A stretch of DNA of 47,030 nucleotides from Candidatus Dadabacteria bacterium (GCA_022826905.1 JAJDUA010000042.1:1-47030), one strand, 5' to 3'; shown: positions 16,555 to 25,191, counted from the stretch's first letter. Numbers and translations: made by a program. Notes: generated from the letters alone by a model not told the origin.

Positions 16555-18507
16555 TCAGGATGCTAAATTGAAAGTAAGCCTTCTTCTCTCCATGTCCGCC
16601 GATACAAGCTTCACGCGGACTTCCTCTCCAAGTTCGAACCACTTTCTTTTCCTGCCCTTGATCTTGTAAAAGTGCTCGGGGATGAGCCCCTCGACGAAGT
16701 GTTCTTCTATTTCTATGAAAACCCCGAAGGGGTGTATGCTCAGTATTTTCCCGTGGAATACGTCACCCACGCGGCTTTTCATGAAATTCGCCGTCTCAAG
16801 GTTCATAAACTGGCGCTCCGCATCCTCGGCCGTTCTCTCCAGAATCGAGCAGCGTTCGGCTATCCGCTTGAGACGGGCGGAGTCGTAGGAAGGTGTTCTT
16901 TTCTCCAGTATTTCATCGATAATCCTGTGAACGACAAGATCGGGATACCTTCTTATGGGCGAAGTGAAATGAGTGTAATCGTCTATCGCAAGACCGAAAT
17001 GGGGAACATGCTTTGTCGAGTAAACGGCTTTTTTAAGCGCACGCAGAATCATGAAGTTTATCTGCTCCCGGTCCCGTCTTCCCGAAGCGGTTTTTATCAC
17101 CGTTTGGATTTCCTGCTGCTTGATCTGTCCTCCGAGGTTGGCCTTGATGCCTATTTTGAGAAGGCTTTCGCGCAACTGTTCTATGGAATCCGGGTCCGGG
17201 GATTCGTGAATCCTGTAAATCGATTCGAAACCGTTTCTAAAAATAAACTCCGCGACAACGGAGTTGGCCATGATCATGAACTCCTCTATTATCTCATGGG
17301 CGACATTCCGCTTAAGCCTGTCGACGTCGCTTACCTCTCCCTTGGAATCGCGAAGCAGTACAGCCTCGGGAAAGTCAAAGTCAAGGCCTCCTTTGCCGAT
17401 CCTAAGCTCCTTGAGCTTGCGGTAAAGCTCTTTCATCAAAAAGAGAGAAGAAACGATGTTTTTGCCACGGGAGGATGAAGCAGTGCCGTTTCCTTCCAAA
17501 ACGGCCGCAGCTTCGGAGTATGTAAGTCTCGCGCAGCTTTTTATCACGCTGTTGTATATCTTCGAGTCCTTGAGCCTTCCCGAGGAATCGAAATCCATCT
17601 CGACCGTCTTGGTAAGCCTTCTCCTTCTGGGGCGCAGGCTGCAAAGATCGTTTGAAAGCCTCTTGGGAAGCATGGGAATCACCCTGTCTGAAAGGTAGGT
17701 GCTGGTGGCCCTGCGGGCAGCCTCCTCGTCACACGCGCTTCCGCAAGCCACGTAATGGGAAACATCCGCGATACTTACCCGGAGTCTGTACCCCTTGCGG
17801 ATTTTTGTTACGCCTACCGCATCGTCAAAATCCTTTGCGTCATCCCCGTCTATGGTGAAAATAGTCTCTTTTTCAAGATTCACTCTCGAAGAAAGGTTCC
17901 CGTTTGATAACTCCGCGCTTAGACCCGCGACTTCTTTTGTCACGTCGCGCGAAAAACCCTTTGCAAGACCATACTCGGAGATGATCCCTTTTTTTTCAGT
18001 TTCAATCTCTCCAGATATCCCCAGACGCTCGGTCACTCTCGCCAACTGTCTTCCTGGCTTAATCTCTATGACTACAAGCTCCCCGTCGGAAAAACTCTTT
18101 TTCCTCTCTCCGGTTTCAACCTCATACTCGAAGAGTTCCGCTTTTCTGGGAAAGGCAACGAATCCCCTTGGGGTTTCTCTCAAGTCGGCCAAGACTCTCA
18201 GGGAACTACCCTTTGAGAGACCGTTTGGAGCGATTTTCTTGCGGTTCCCATTAATAAGGGATCTGGGGAAATCCAAGTGTTGACCGTCTTTCCCGGCACC
18301 TTTTCTCCCGCGTTTTCGAAGACGGTAGTGGCCCTTGGATGTCCTTTTGAGCTTTCCCTCAAGGATCATCCTATCCAGCATGGCGTGGAGGTTCTTTCTT
18401 TTTCTCTCGGGCATATCAAGCCCTCGGAGAATACTGCCCTCGGAGAGACTTCTTCCCCCTTTTTCACTGAGCAGTTTTAGAATCCGCGATTCTCTTTTAC
18501 TTGTCAT
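16555..18507 (-). CDS. rnr: Ribonuclease R
   Basis: A 650-residue RNase II/R-family 3'-5' exoribonuclease that degrades structured RNA. An N-terminal winged helix (about 5-65) is followed by cold-shock domains, the RNB domain with the metal-binding IDGDDAKDFDDA (219-230) and ADVSHYVACGS, the later FTSPIRRYPDLVVHR motif and a C-terminal S1 domain (about 565-650). The long lysine-rich C-terminal tail of E. coli RNase R is missing, and the whole is shorter than the usual 700-800 residues, as in several other lineages. It is convergent with the Fic gene and divergent from the small membrane protein. Confidence 0.94.
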   Translation of the reverse strand: MTSKRESRILKLLSEKGGRSLSEGSILRGLDMPERKRKNLHAMLDRMILEGKLKRTSKGHYRLRKRGRKGAGKDGQHLDFPRSLINGNRKKIAPNGLSKGSSLRVLADLRETPRGFVAFPRKAELFEYEVETGERKKSFSDGELVVIEIKPGRQLARVTERLGISGEIETEKKGIISEYGLAKGFSRDVTKEVAGLSAELSNGNLSSRVNLEKETIFTIDGDDAKDFDDAVGVTKIRKGYRLRVSIADVSHYVACGSACDEEAARRATSTYLSDRVIPMLPKRLSNDLCSLRPRRRRLTKTVEMDFDSSGRLKDSKIYNSVIKSCARLTYSEAAAVLEGNGTASSSRGKNIVSSLFLMKELYRKLKELRIGKGGLDFDFPEAVLLRDSKGEVSDVDRLKRNVAHEIIEEFMIMANSVVAEFIFRNGFESIYRIHESPDPDSIEQLRESLLKIGIKANLGGQIKQQEIQTVIKTASGRRDREQINFMILRALKKAVYSTKHVPHFGLAIDDYTHFTSPIRRYPDLVVHRIIDEILEKRTPSYDSARLKRIAERCSILERTAEDAERQFMNLETANFMKSRVGDVFHGKILSIHPFGVFIEIEEHFVEGLIPEHFYKIKGRKRKWFELGEEVRVKLVSADMERRRLTFNLAS

Positions 18508-18554
18508 GATATAAACCCGGCTTTCCAGCCACGGGGGATTCCCTGTTTTAAAAA

Positions 18555-18582
18555 TTGAAATTTACGGGGTCTTGTATACAAT
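18555..18582 (+). promoter_or_regulatory. Sigma-70 promoter of the 60-residue membrane protein
   Basis: TTGAAA (18555-18560), a 16-bp spacer and TACAAT (18577-18582) sit about 38 bp upstream of a start codon preceded by GGAG. Confidence 0.6.
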
Positions 18583-18620
18583 AGTGCCGTTTTTATTAAT
18601 TCTGCTTTCTGGAGTTTCTT

Positions 18621-18803
18621 ATGCTTAGAACAAACATCCTCGGAGGAATCCTCATAACCGCGCTTGTTCTCTTTATAGTAGGTTTCGGAATCTCCCTCAA
18701 ATTCTCACTTGACTGGTCTTTTTACTTTAAGGTTCTCTCGGTAGTCGGCGCGGTCGCGCTTGCGGTCTCTCTGATAGTCCACCTCATACCTTCAAGAAAC
18801 TGA
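18621..18803 (+). CDS. Small two-helix membrane protein
   Basis: A 60-residue hydrophobic protein with two predicted membrane helices (about 8-27 and 36-56) separated by a short KFSLDWSFY segment and ending HLIPSRN. I recognise no family. The case for a real gene is good: a fitting promoter, GGAG at 18611-18614 six bases before the ATG, and independence from neighbours. It is divergent from RNase R and convergent with pilM. Its function is unknown; many small proteins of this kind modulate membrane complexes or stress responses, but nothing here points to one. Confidence 0.65.
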   Translation: MLRTNILGGILITALVLFIVGFGISLKFSLDWSFYFKVLSVVGAVALAVSLIVHLIPSRN

Positions 18804-18841
18804 TCCGGTACGCGGAATTTCTTACCAGCTTTTTCTTCTAT

Positions 18842-19924
18842 TCACAAACCTCTTAGCGCAAGACCCACCGCAACCGTCATCTTCGGAGCCAGATGTTCAA
18901 TATATTCAGGATCAAAACGCGAATCCGAAACAGTGATGCTCCGAAAAGGATTCGAAATCTCGACCGGAACCCCGGTTGCCTCTCCAAGTGCATCAGCGAG
19001 AGTTGCTATTCTTGAAGATCCCCCGGAAAGAATTATTCGGTCCATCACGTCCCCGGCTTCGTCAAGAACCGTCTTTATCTCATCTGTGGCACGAGCAACG
19101 AAATCAGCGAAAACATTTTTTATCTCGTCATATCTGCCATAACCCTTAATGCTGAATTTTATTCTCTCCGCCTCCTCGTAGGTAATCTTGAATTTCTCCA
19201 TCAAACGAAGCGTAACCCATTGCCCTCCAAGCGGAATATCCCTTAGCACAAAAGGCACTGTGCCATCCAAAACGCTCAAGTTAGTCCCCGACGCTCCTAT
19301 GTTCACAAGCGCCACCTTTTGACCGCGACCTCGGCAAAAAACCGCGTAGCCGTTTGAAAGGGCCATGGCATCAATATCAATTACCCGGGCGCGAAGGCCC
19401 GCTGAGAAAAGCGAACTTTTATACTCCTGCGCCGTTTTTTTCGAAACTGCCGCAATCAGTATCTGGATCTCCTCGGATTTTCCATTTCGGCGGAAAAGCG
19501 GAGTGTAGCTGTAATTAACCCCGTTAACGTTTCTGCAAAGACTGGTTCTCACAAGGTCCGGAACAAGCTTTTCCATGTCCTTTCTGAGAAAACTTCTGGG
19601 AACATTGACGACTCTTAAAGCAACTGCTTCGCCGGAAACCCCTATAACCGCTTTTTTAGTTCTTACGCCGAGTCTGGAAACGAGGCTTGATACAACCCCT
19701 GAAACTATTTCGCCCCTTGAAATCGACTTGCGGATTATTGCATCGCCAGGAAGCATGGACTCTCCCATATTCTCAAGTCGATATATTCCACCCCTGTAGG
19801 AAAGTTCCACAACCTTAACGGAACTTGAACCTATATCTATCCCAATCACGGCATTTTTCCCCTCAAGAAGCGAATCTGGGCGACGGAGTTTACCGAAAGC
19901 CAACTTTTTAAAAGGAAAAATCAA
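18842..19924 (-). CDS. pilM: Type IV pilus assembly protein PilM
   Basis: A 360-residue actin/FtsA-like ATPase of the PilM family. It normally sits on the cytoplasmic side of the inner membrane and binds the N-terminus of PilN to organise the pilus alignment complex. Phosphate-1 motif IGIDIGSSSVKVVEL (about 27-41), VALVNIGASGTNLSVLDG (phosphate-2) and IILSGGSSRIATLADAL (adenosine loop) are visible. In most genomes pilM leads a pilMNOPQ operon; here it is the last gene behind an XRE regulator, a two-helix sensor-like protein and a lipoprotein, 18 bp after the lipoprotein gene, and pilN/pilO are absent from the window. It may serve a variant pilus or secretion system. Confidence 0.87.
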   Translation of the reverse strand: MIFPFKKLAFGKLRRPDSLLEGKNAVIGIDIGSSSVKVVELSYRGGIYRLENMGESMLPGDAIIRKSISRGEIVSGVVSSLVSRLGVRTKKAVIGVSGEAVALRVVNVPRSFLRKDMEKLVPDLVRTSLCRNVNGVNYSYTPLFRRNGKSEEIQILIAAVSKKTAQEYKSSLFSAGLRARVIDIDAMALSNGYAVFCRGRGQKVALVNIGASGTNLSVLDGTVPFVLRDIPLGGQWVTLRLMEKFKITYEEAERIKFSIKGYGRYDEIKNVFADFVARATDEIKTVLDEAGDVMDRIILSGGSSRIATLADALGEATGVPVEISNPFRSITVSDSRFDPEYIEHLAPKMTVAVGLALRGL

Positions 19925-19942
19925 CGAAGCGGGGATTGGAAA

Positions 19943-20308
19943 CTACTCTTCCACAAGATCATAATATATTTGCACTTCCCTGGAATGGGCTTCCGGTGGA
20001 AGGTTATCGAAACTGGCTGTGAAGAAAAAGCTTTCCATCGGATTAAGTCTTTCCCCTTCTTCAACAAGCGCTGAGGTAGCGGCAAGGGTATTTCCGTCCG
20101 AATCCTTTATGAAAATGACGACGTAAACCGACTGTACCGGGAAATTCGCCGTGTTCACCACGGCGCCGTTAAAATCTGCGCTTCCGTCAAAGTTCTCGGT
20201 CTGGAGAACCGGCCCGTCGAGCTCGACGGCGGATTCCTCAGCGGTGCAGGCCGCAAGAACAAAGGCCATAAGAAGAAACAATGAAGTGATCAGGAAGTTC
20301 TTTTTCAT
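19943..20308 (-). CDS. FxLYD-like lipoprotein
   Basis: A 121-residue lipoprotein: Lys-rich start, hydrophobic helix and lipobox VLAAC (Cys21), then a small beta-rich domain. The pattern NGAVVNTANFPVQSVYVVIFIKD-like, followed by an ATSALVEEG and an FFFTASF strand, resembles FxLYD domains, which are small immunoglobulin-like folds of uncertain role. The start overlaps the stop of the upstream membrane protein by 4 bp (ATGA), so translation is coupled. By position it could be a PilP-like periplasmic partner of the PilM complex, but sequence similarity to PilP is not apparent. Confidence 0.75.
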   Translation of the reverse strand: MKKNFLITSLFLLMAFVLAACTAEESAVELDGPVLQTENFDGSADFNGAVVNTANFPVQSVYVVIFIKDSDGNTLAATSALVEEGERLNPMESFFFTASFDNLPPEAHSREVQIYYDLVEE

Positions 20309-21066
20309 TTTTCCAGTTTAGTGCCCGCGTTTGAAATAGAAATTATATTCGGCGCATCCGCAGTTTTCTTTTCCGCGGTCTTCTTATCTTCAGAAGCATG
20401 ATCCTCTATTATGTCTCCAAGCACCTTGTGCATCAGCTTGAGTGCGCTTACGGAGTGTTCTTTTAGGTAACCTTCGCTAAAAGGTATTTCCTCTTTTCTC
20501 CTTCTGTAGAACAGATGAAGAATAAAAGCCTGGTTGTTGAGAACCACCAAAATAGCTGCGTAGAGCAGAAAGTTGTCGGCGAAAACCTTTTTCATCAATG
20601 TTTTTGTGTCGGAATCAATCTTAACTATGCCGAGCGGCCCATTGACCTGTGGAGAGAGGAACGGAACGGAAACGGAAATCTTTCCTGCGTATTTTTCAAC
20701 CGAGTATCCCTCGGACGGATAAGTGTTTTCCAGAAAGTGTCCGGAAGCCACTTCGTTTTCCGGCTGTTTCATAAAAGTGACGCTGAAAAATTTGGGAGAG
20801 ACCCCGAAGGTGTTAAACAGTTTCTCCCTGCCCAACCTCTCGTCAAGAAAAAGATAGAACTCGTCGCTTGTAGACGCCTCTCCGTGGTCCTGATAGAAAC
20901 TGGTTGCCTGGTCTCCTATGGTCTCGGCTATGGCCTTGGTCCTAGTGACAAAGTCTTTTTTTGCGTTATCAAACTGAAAATAGAACACCACACCTATAAG
21001 GGCTATGATGCCCAGCTCAACCATTGATATTTTGAACAACAGTCCAAATTTTTGGTTCAGGCGCAT
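20305..21066 (-). CDS. Two-TM membrane protein with periplasmic sensor-like domain
   Basis: A 253-residue protein with a membrane helix at about 13-31, an extracytoplasmic domain at about 32-160, a second helix at about 164-187, then a basic stop (FYRRRK) and a Lys/Glu-rich cytoplasmic tail. The topology resembles cache or CHASE-type receptors, but no kinase, GGDEF or methyl-accepting domain follows. It overlaps the XRE regulator gene by 10 bp and the lipoprotein gene by 4 bp. Signal transfer to the XRE regulator or to PilM is plausible but untested. No named family recognised. Confidence 0.7.
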   Translation of the reverse strand: MRLNQKFGLLFKISMVELGIIALIGVVFYFQFDNAKKDFVTRTKAIAETIGDQATSFYQDHGEASTSDEFYLFLDERLGREKLFNTFGVSPKFFSVTFMKQPENEVASGHFLENTYPSEGYSVEKYAGKISVSVPFLSPQVNGPLGIVKIDSDTKTLMKKVFADNFLLYAAILVVLNNQAFILHLFYRRRKEEIPFSEGYLKEHSVSALKLMHKVLGDIIEDHASEDKKTAEKKTADAPNIISISNAGTKLEK

Positions 21067-21470
21067 TTTACAAACTCTTCAAGTATCTTGCGTAGATTTT
21101 TGTCCTGCGAATGTCGGAGAAGCATGAATACCATTCCGGCAAAATCCTTCTTTATTTCTCCGTCAAGACTTCTGTAAAGCTTAAGGAGCATCTTCTCCTC
21201 GTTTGTGAGAACCTCGAGTTCCTGCTCGGATATGGCTTCTTTTTCGATGAATCTCTTGAGTCTCTCCGCCCTTGAGACGCTCCAGATTTCCTCGATCTTT
21301 ACCCCCAAGATCGAAGATATCTGCTGGCAGCGGTCAAAAGACGGAGCGTCAACCTTCCCGGTTTCAAGCTGATGTATGTACACGCTCGAAACCTCAAGGG
21401 ATCGAGCAAGGTTCTCTTGGGTAATCTTTTTCCTCTTCCTTATCCTCTTTAGGTAATCTCCAAACTTCAT
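21057..21470 (-). CDS. XRE-family HTH regulator
   Basis: A 137-residue protein with a Cro/C1-type HTH at about 3-58 (FGDYLKRIRKRKKITQENLA, then VSSVYIHQLETGKVDAP) and a C-terminal helical region of about 75 residues (EQELEVLTNEEKMLLKLYRSLDG) probably used for dimerisation or sensing. It heads the four-gene operon ending in pilM. The promoter is flanked by a 9-bp inverted repeat, suggesting autoregulation. A GGAGG ribosome site precedes the ATG. Confidence 0.85.
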   Translation of the reverse strand: MKFGDYLKRIRKRKKITQENLARSLEVSSVYIHQLETGKVDAPSFDRCQQISSILGVKIEEIWSVSRAERLKRFIEKEAISEQELEVLTNEEKMLLKLYRSLDGEIKKDFAGMVFMLLRHSQDKNLRKILEEFVKCA

Positions 21471-21500
21471 TTAAAATTCCTCCGAGAATAAAATAATCCT

Positions 21501-21538
21501 GTTTTGCTAATTTTAACCTAATGTACATAACAAAACAA
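21501..21538 (-). promoter_or_regulatory. Promoter and flanking inverted repeat of the XRE-pilM operon
   Basis: On the minus strand TTGTTT (21533-21538), a 17-bp spacer and TAAAAT (21510-21515) form a sigma-70 promoter. GTTTTGCTA (21501-21509) and TAACAAAAC (21528-21536) are inverted with one mismatch and cover both boxes, a fitting operator for the XRE protein. Confidence 0.55.
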
Positions 21539-21613
21539 TCCAGTGAGACCAACCTCAGATAGATACAGAAGTTAAAACAAAGATAAGAAGTAAAGCCGGA
21601 ATAAAGCAAGGGT

Positions 21614-22060
21614 TCAGAACGATGCGCAGGTGGGATTAATCTCGCGCAAGACGCCCGGCTGAGCAAATCTGCTTTTGTATCCTTCAATAATCCTGTCTAT
21701 TCCGGGAGCAGAATCAGCATTTGGTGGAACAAGGATTATGAGTACCTTAGTGTCCTCTTTTATCAGATTTCCGGCAGAATCTGTGTACTGTCCATAGGCA
21801 TCCAGAATGGTAAGCCCATCAGGGAACTCAACAGTTATGGTGTCTTCGAGAAACTCGTTCCACTGCTGATCACTCACGACTTGACGATTATCCGCATCCC
21901 CACGCCCGAAAAAAAGTCTGTATTCGGTATAAGGTTCGGTACCGTCCGGACACGGGTTTGTCTGGGCCTGGGAAGAACATGACACGATGAAAGCGCAAGC
22001 CACAAAAAGAGCTGCGATAGCAACTAGAGCACCAGCTGTCTGATTAAGCATCTTCAGCAT
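21614..22060 (-). CDS. DUF3574 lipoprotein
   Basis: A 148-residue exported lipoprotein: signal helix at about 8-27 ending FIVSC (Cys28), then a DUF3574 domain. Recognisable elements are YRLFFGRG, VSDQQWNEFLEDTITVEFP, DGLTILDAYGQY and KVLIILVPP. DUF3574 has no assigned role. The gene stands alone between the XRE operon and tRNA-Phe. Confidence 0.85.
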   Translation of the reverse strand: MLKMLNQTAGALVAIAALFVACAFIVSCSSQAQTNPCPDGTEPYTEYRLFFGRGDADNRQVVSDQQWNEFLEDTITVEFPDGLTILDAYGQYTDSAGNLIKEDTKVLIILVPPNADSAPGIDRIIEGYKSRFAQPGVLREINPTCASF

Positions 22061-22129
22061 AAACCACCTAGCTTAGGCAGAGAAAAGGGAAGATTCCGCT
22101 TCTCCCACAAAAACACCATAAAAATGATG

Positions 22130-22202
<73 letters not shown>

Positions 22203-22220
22203 AGAAACAAACGGGGTTTA

Positions 22221-22250
22221 ATTCTACCCGAAGAAAATATTTTGTTTCAA
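22221..22250 (-). promoter_or_regulatory. Promoter of tRNA-Phe
   Basis: On the minus strand TTGAAA (22245-22250), an 18-bp spacer and TAGAAT (22221-22226), ending about 19 bp before the tRNA 5' end. Confidence 0.6.
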
Positions 22251-22382
22251 GGAGCTGAATTCCTTCGTTCACAAACAAATGGGCCCCGGCCCTTTTCTAA
22301 AGAACCGAGACCCCTTGAACACAGAAAAAAGAGGTATGGAGAGATGGTTTTTTTCTTCTGCGTTGTGTTTTGTTTCCTCTAT

Positions 22383-23504
22383 CTATACGTCAAGCCAGTA
22401 AAGAAGCTGTACGGCAAATCCGTGCTGATCCTCTTCGCCGGCAAAATAAGCGTCGTCACCGTCCGCGTTGTCGTACCTGTACTCAACCCTCGTCTCGAAA
22501 TTCCCCACGGACTCGAAAGGAGTCAATATGAGAGTCGAGGTGAACTCGTAGAGCTTGACGCCCGCCAAACCCGTGAAGTTTCCGTCATCGTCAAAGTTTC
22601 TTATTTCCTCGTCATCAACATATTCACCCCTGAGAGCGAGTGACATAGAGTCCGCAAGGCTTACTATCGCGTAACCGGCAAAACCCCAGCGGTCTCCGCT
22701 AGCGTCATGCGACGTGTACTCGAAATCGGCTATTAAGGTGACCTTCTCCATGAGGGTCATGCTACCAACGACCGTGACAAGGGTCCTGGTATCGCCATCA
22801 GTATCGCCGAAGTACCCGGTAACACCGAGCCAGCCGTCATTCGCGAAATTAAGCGCAATCTGCGATTCAAACGTTTTGCCGTCATCCACATCATCAACCG
22901 CGTCCCAGTCGTTGCTTAAACCGAGAGCGAAATCAAGTGATCCGGCACTGAAGGTGGCACGAACACCGCTGTGCGCAAACGGAATCCTGTAAAAAAGCAG
23001 GGATCTCGTTATGTTGGTGTTGTCCTTGGCCTCTATAAGTTCCCAGCCCGCAAGCGTGGTGAACTGACCTGCATAGATGTTAAGACCGCCGTCGCCCGAC
23101 GGAACGAGTACATTTATGTAAGCCTGGTAAGGACTTACCGCCCCGTCGCCGTCGGTGTTAAAACCGAAGCCGAGACGTTCAGCCTGCTCGCCAAAAAGAA
23201 CATCAGCCCTGAAACCCACCTGATCCATTACTCCGTCGCCGACGGTCGGAACCTTTTCAAGCGAAAGAGTAAAGGCATCTATCGAGAAATCGTTGTGTTC
23301 GGGATAAAGCCCTCTCTCCGCAATACCCTCTCCGACTTCCCCGTTTGAAACATACTGATAAGTCGTGTCAAGCGAAAAGCCGAGTCCGATCGACTCGAGG
23401 TTTCCGAGATCGAGGGCGTTTGCCCTCGGGGCCCCGAACTGAGTCCCGAGCAGCAAAGCCGCCGCGATCATCATCAATGAAAGTTTAGAAACTGCACTTC
23501 TCAT
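22383..23504 (-). CDS. Outer-membrane beta-barrel porin (BBP2/OmpL-like)
   Basis: A 373-residue exported beta-barrel. The signal peptide is MRSAVSKLSLMMIAAALLLG followed by a cut near ANA (about residue 30). The body alternates amphipathic strands and Asp/Gly-rich turns and ends in an aromatic-rich C-terminal strand (FAVQLLYWLDV) lacking the classical terminal Phe. The pattern resembles putative beta-barrel porin-2 proteins. The ATG at 23504 is chosen because AGGAGG lies just upstream; an in-frame start at 23552 would precede the signal peptide by 16 residues. It follows amtB by 55 bp and is likely co-transcribed, so it may admit nitrogenous solutes across the outer membrane. Confidence 0.82.
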   Translation of the reverse strand: MRSAVSKLSLMMIAAALLLGTQFGAPRANALDLGNLESIGLGFSLDTTYQYVSNGEVGEGIAERGLYPEHNDFSIDAFTLSLEKVPTVGDGVMDQVGFRADVLFGEQAERLGFGFNTDGDGAVSPYQAYINVLVPSGDGGLNIYAGQFTTLAGWELIEAKDNTNITRSLLFYRIPFAHSGVRATFSAGSLDFALGLSNDWDAVDDVDDGKTFESQIALNFANDGWLGVTGYFGDTDGDTRTLVTVVGSMTLMEKVTLIADFEYTSHDASGDRWGFAGYAIVSLADSMSLALRGEYVDDEEIRNFDDDGNFTGLAGVKLYEFTSTLILTPFESVGNFETRVEYRYDNADGDDAYFAGEEDQHGFAVQLLYWLDV

Positions 23505-23559
23505 TTTTTCTCCTCCTAGTAGAGTTATTATTTTCCTTTTTCCTGCTCTCATGCTGCTA

Positions 23560-24912
23560 TTAAATCTCCGATGCGGCCTGGAAATCCGGATAGGACTCCA
23601 TTCCGTGCTCAGTTATGTCCAGTCCTCTTCTCTCTTCTTCCTCGCTCACTCTTATGCCCATAGCCATCTTTATGGCGTAGAAGATGATGAAGGCGCAAAC
23701 AACCGTAAAGGCGCCGTATGCCAGAACTCCGATAAGCTGAACCATAAAGCTGAAATCAGGCCCTCCGAAAATTCCCACGGCAAGCGTTCCCCATATACCG
23801 CAGACCAAGTGAACAGAAATCGCACCCACCGGATCATCTATCCTTATCTTGTCGAAGAAACTGACTGCGAAAACCACTATCACTCCGGCCACAAGCCCTA
23901 TGATGACCGCCTCTCCGGGACTAACCACGTCGGCTCCGGCGGTGATTCCCACAAGACCCGCCAGCACGCCGTTTAACGCCATGGAGAGATCCGGGTACTT
24001 AAAAGTTCCCCACGACGTGAAGGCCGCTCCCAAAGCACCTGCCGCCGCTGCAAGCGAAGTCGTCACTATGACCAGTGAAATCAGTTCCGGATCCGCACTC
24101 AGCACAGAACCGCCGTTAAAACCGAACCATCCCATCCAGAGCAGGAACACACCGATTGCAAGAAGCGGAAGAGAATGACCTGGAATCGGTCTCATCGCTC
24201 CCCCGGCGAGGTATTTCCCTATGCGCGGGCCGAGAAGATAGGCCCCGACAAGTCCTCCCCATCCGCCTACGCTGTGAACGAGCGTGGAACCTGCGAAATC
24301 GTAAAAACCCATCTGATCAAGCCATCCGCCGCCCCACTTCCAAGATCCTGCTATGGGATACACTATGGCGACGAATATGGTTGCGAAGATAAGAAAGCTT
24401 GAAAGCTTTATACGTTCGGCAACAGCTCCGGAAACAATCGTGGCCGCTGTTGCGGCAAACATTGCCTGGAATATAAAATCGGTGTAGTAGGTGTAGCCAC
24501 CGTCTGCATACTCTATGAGCCCTTCAGCTCCAGACGGTGCTGAAATACCAAAACCGGCAAAGCCGAAGATGCCACCACTTATAAGGTTGAAATCCCCCGG
24601 GTACATAAGGTTAAAACCCATAAGGGCGTAAGTAAGAATTCCCGCCGAGATGATAAACGTATTTTTAAACAGTATGTTTACCGTGTTCTTCGATCTGGTA
24701 AGTCCGGTCTCGAGAGTGGCAAATCCGAGATGCATTATAAAGACAAGAAAAGTCGCAAGCAGCATCCACACGTTGTTCGCCACGAAAACGGAATGCGCTG
24801 CACCTTCCGACGCAAAAGCTGAATAGCCCCCCAGAACAACAAAAGCAAAAACCGAAAGAAACAGCACACGGCTGCATCCGAAGGGTTTTCTTAAAAAATC
24901 TGCGATATTCAT
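23560..24912 (-). CDS. amtB: Ammonium transporter (Amt/MEP/Rh family)
   Basis: A 450-residue polytopic Amt channel that takes up ammonium. An N-terminal signal-like helix is followed by the Amt core. The LVFIMHLGFATLETGL helix, the pore segment AGSTLVHSVGGWGGL and the later GAISVHLVCGIWGTL carry the two pore histidines. The C-terminal cytoplasmic tail (RVSEEEERRGLDITEHGMES) matches the conserved tail that contacts GlnK. The ATG at 24912 has GGAG six bases upstream; the in-frame ATG at 24927 overlaps that ribosome site and is rejected. A sigma-54 promoter lies just upstream, as expected for NtrC control. glnK is not adjacent. Confidence 0.95.
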   Translation of the reverse strand: MNIADFLRKPFGCSRVLFLSVFAFVVLGGYSAFASEGAAHSVFVANNVWMLLATFLVFIMHLGFATLETGLTRSKNTVNILFKNTFIISAGILTYALMGFNLMYPGDFNLISGGIFGFAGFGISAPSGAEGLIEYADGGYTYYTDFIFQAMFAATAATIVSGAVAERIKLSSFLIFATIFVAIVYPIAGSWKWGGGWLDQMGFYDFAGSTLVHSVGGWGGLVGAYLLGPRIGKYLAGGAMRPIPGHSLPLLAIGVFLLWMGWFGFNGGSVLSADPELISLVIVTTSLAAAAGALGAAFTSWGTFKYPDLSMALNGVLAGLVGITAGADVVSPGEAVIIGLVAGVIVVFAVSFFDKIRIDDPVGAISVHLVCGIWGTLAVGIFGGPDFSFMVQLIGVLAYGAFTVVCAFIIFYAIKMAMGIRVSEEEERRGLDITEHGMESYPDFQAASEI

Positions 24913-24956
24913 AACCAACTCCTCCATGTTTGGACAATTTTCTTCTCAATACCTTT

Positions 24957-24972
24957 TGCAATTAAGGGGCCA
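24957..24972 (-). promoter_or_regulatory. Sigma-54 (-24/-12) promoter of amtB-porin
   Basis: On the minus strand the element reads TGGCCCC, TTAA, TTGCA: the invariant GG and GC are ten bases apart and the -12 half TTGCA is perfect. Transcription should begin near 24945, leaving about 33 bases of leader with the ribosome site. Confidence 0.72.
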
Positions 24973-25091
24973 TAAAACCAAAAGACATAGAGTATTCGCT
25001 CTAACTCCTTGAAATAATTACAAAAAAATAAATTCTCAACGGTTCGGGATTTTCAAGTAGACTTAGAGCCTGCAAACTATGCCTAAAAAAT

Positions 25092-25106
25092 GTGCACAGC
25101 GTGCAC
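25092..25106. promoter_or_regulatory. GTGCAC dyad, possible enhancer site
   Basis: GTGCAC-AGC-GTGCAC forms a 15-bp dyad about 150 bp upstream of the predicted amtB start, a normal distance for a sigma-54 activator. The half-site TGCAC is shared with NtrC boxes, but the spacing is shorter than the NtrC consensus. Confidence 0.4.
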
Positions 25107-25191
25107 CGAAAAAAACTGTTTAGACCAAAAATTGCGTGCGGGCACAGAAAATGGAAACTGAAGTAATCACTTCCTTTAAAAACACAGAAAA

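Noticed and set aside
22289-22304. GGGCCCCGGCCC followed by TTTT as a terminator of the porin unit
   Set aside because: The symmetric part leaves only a two-base loop and the T-run is on the wrong strand for the porin transcript.
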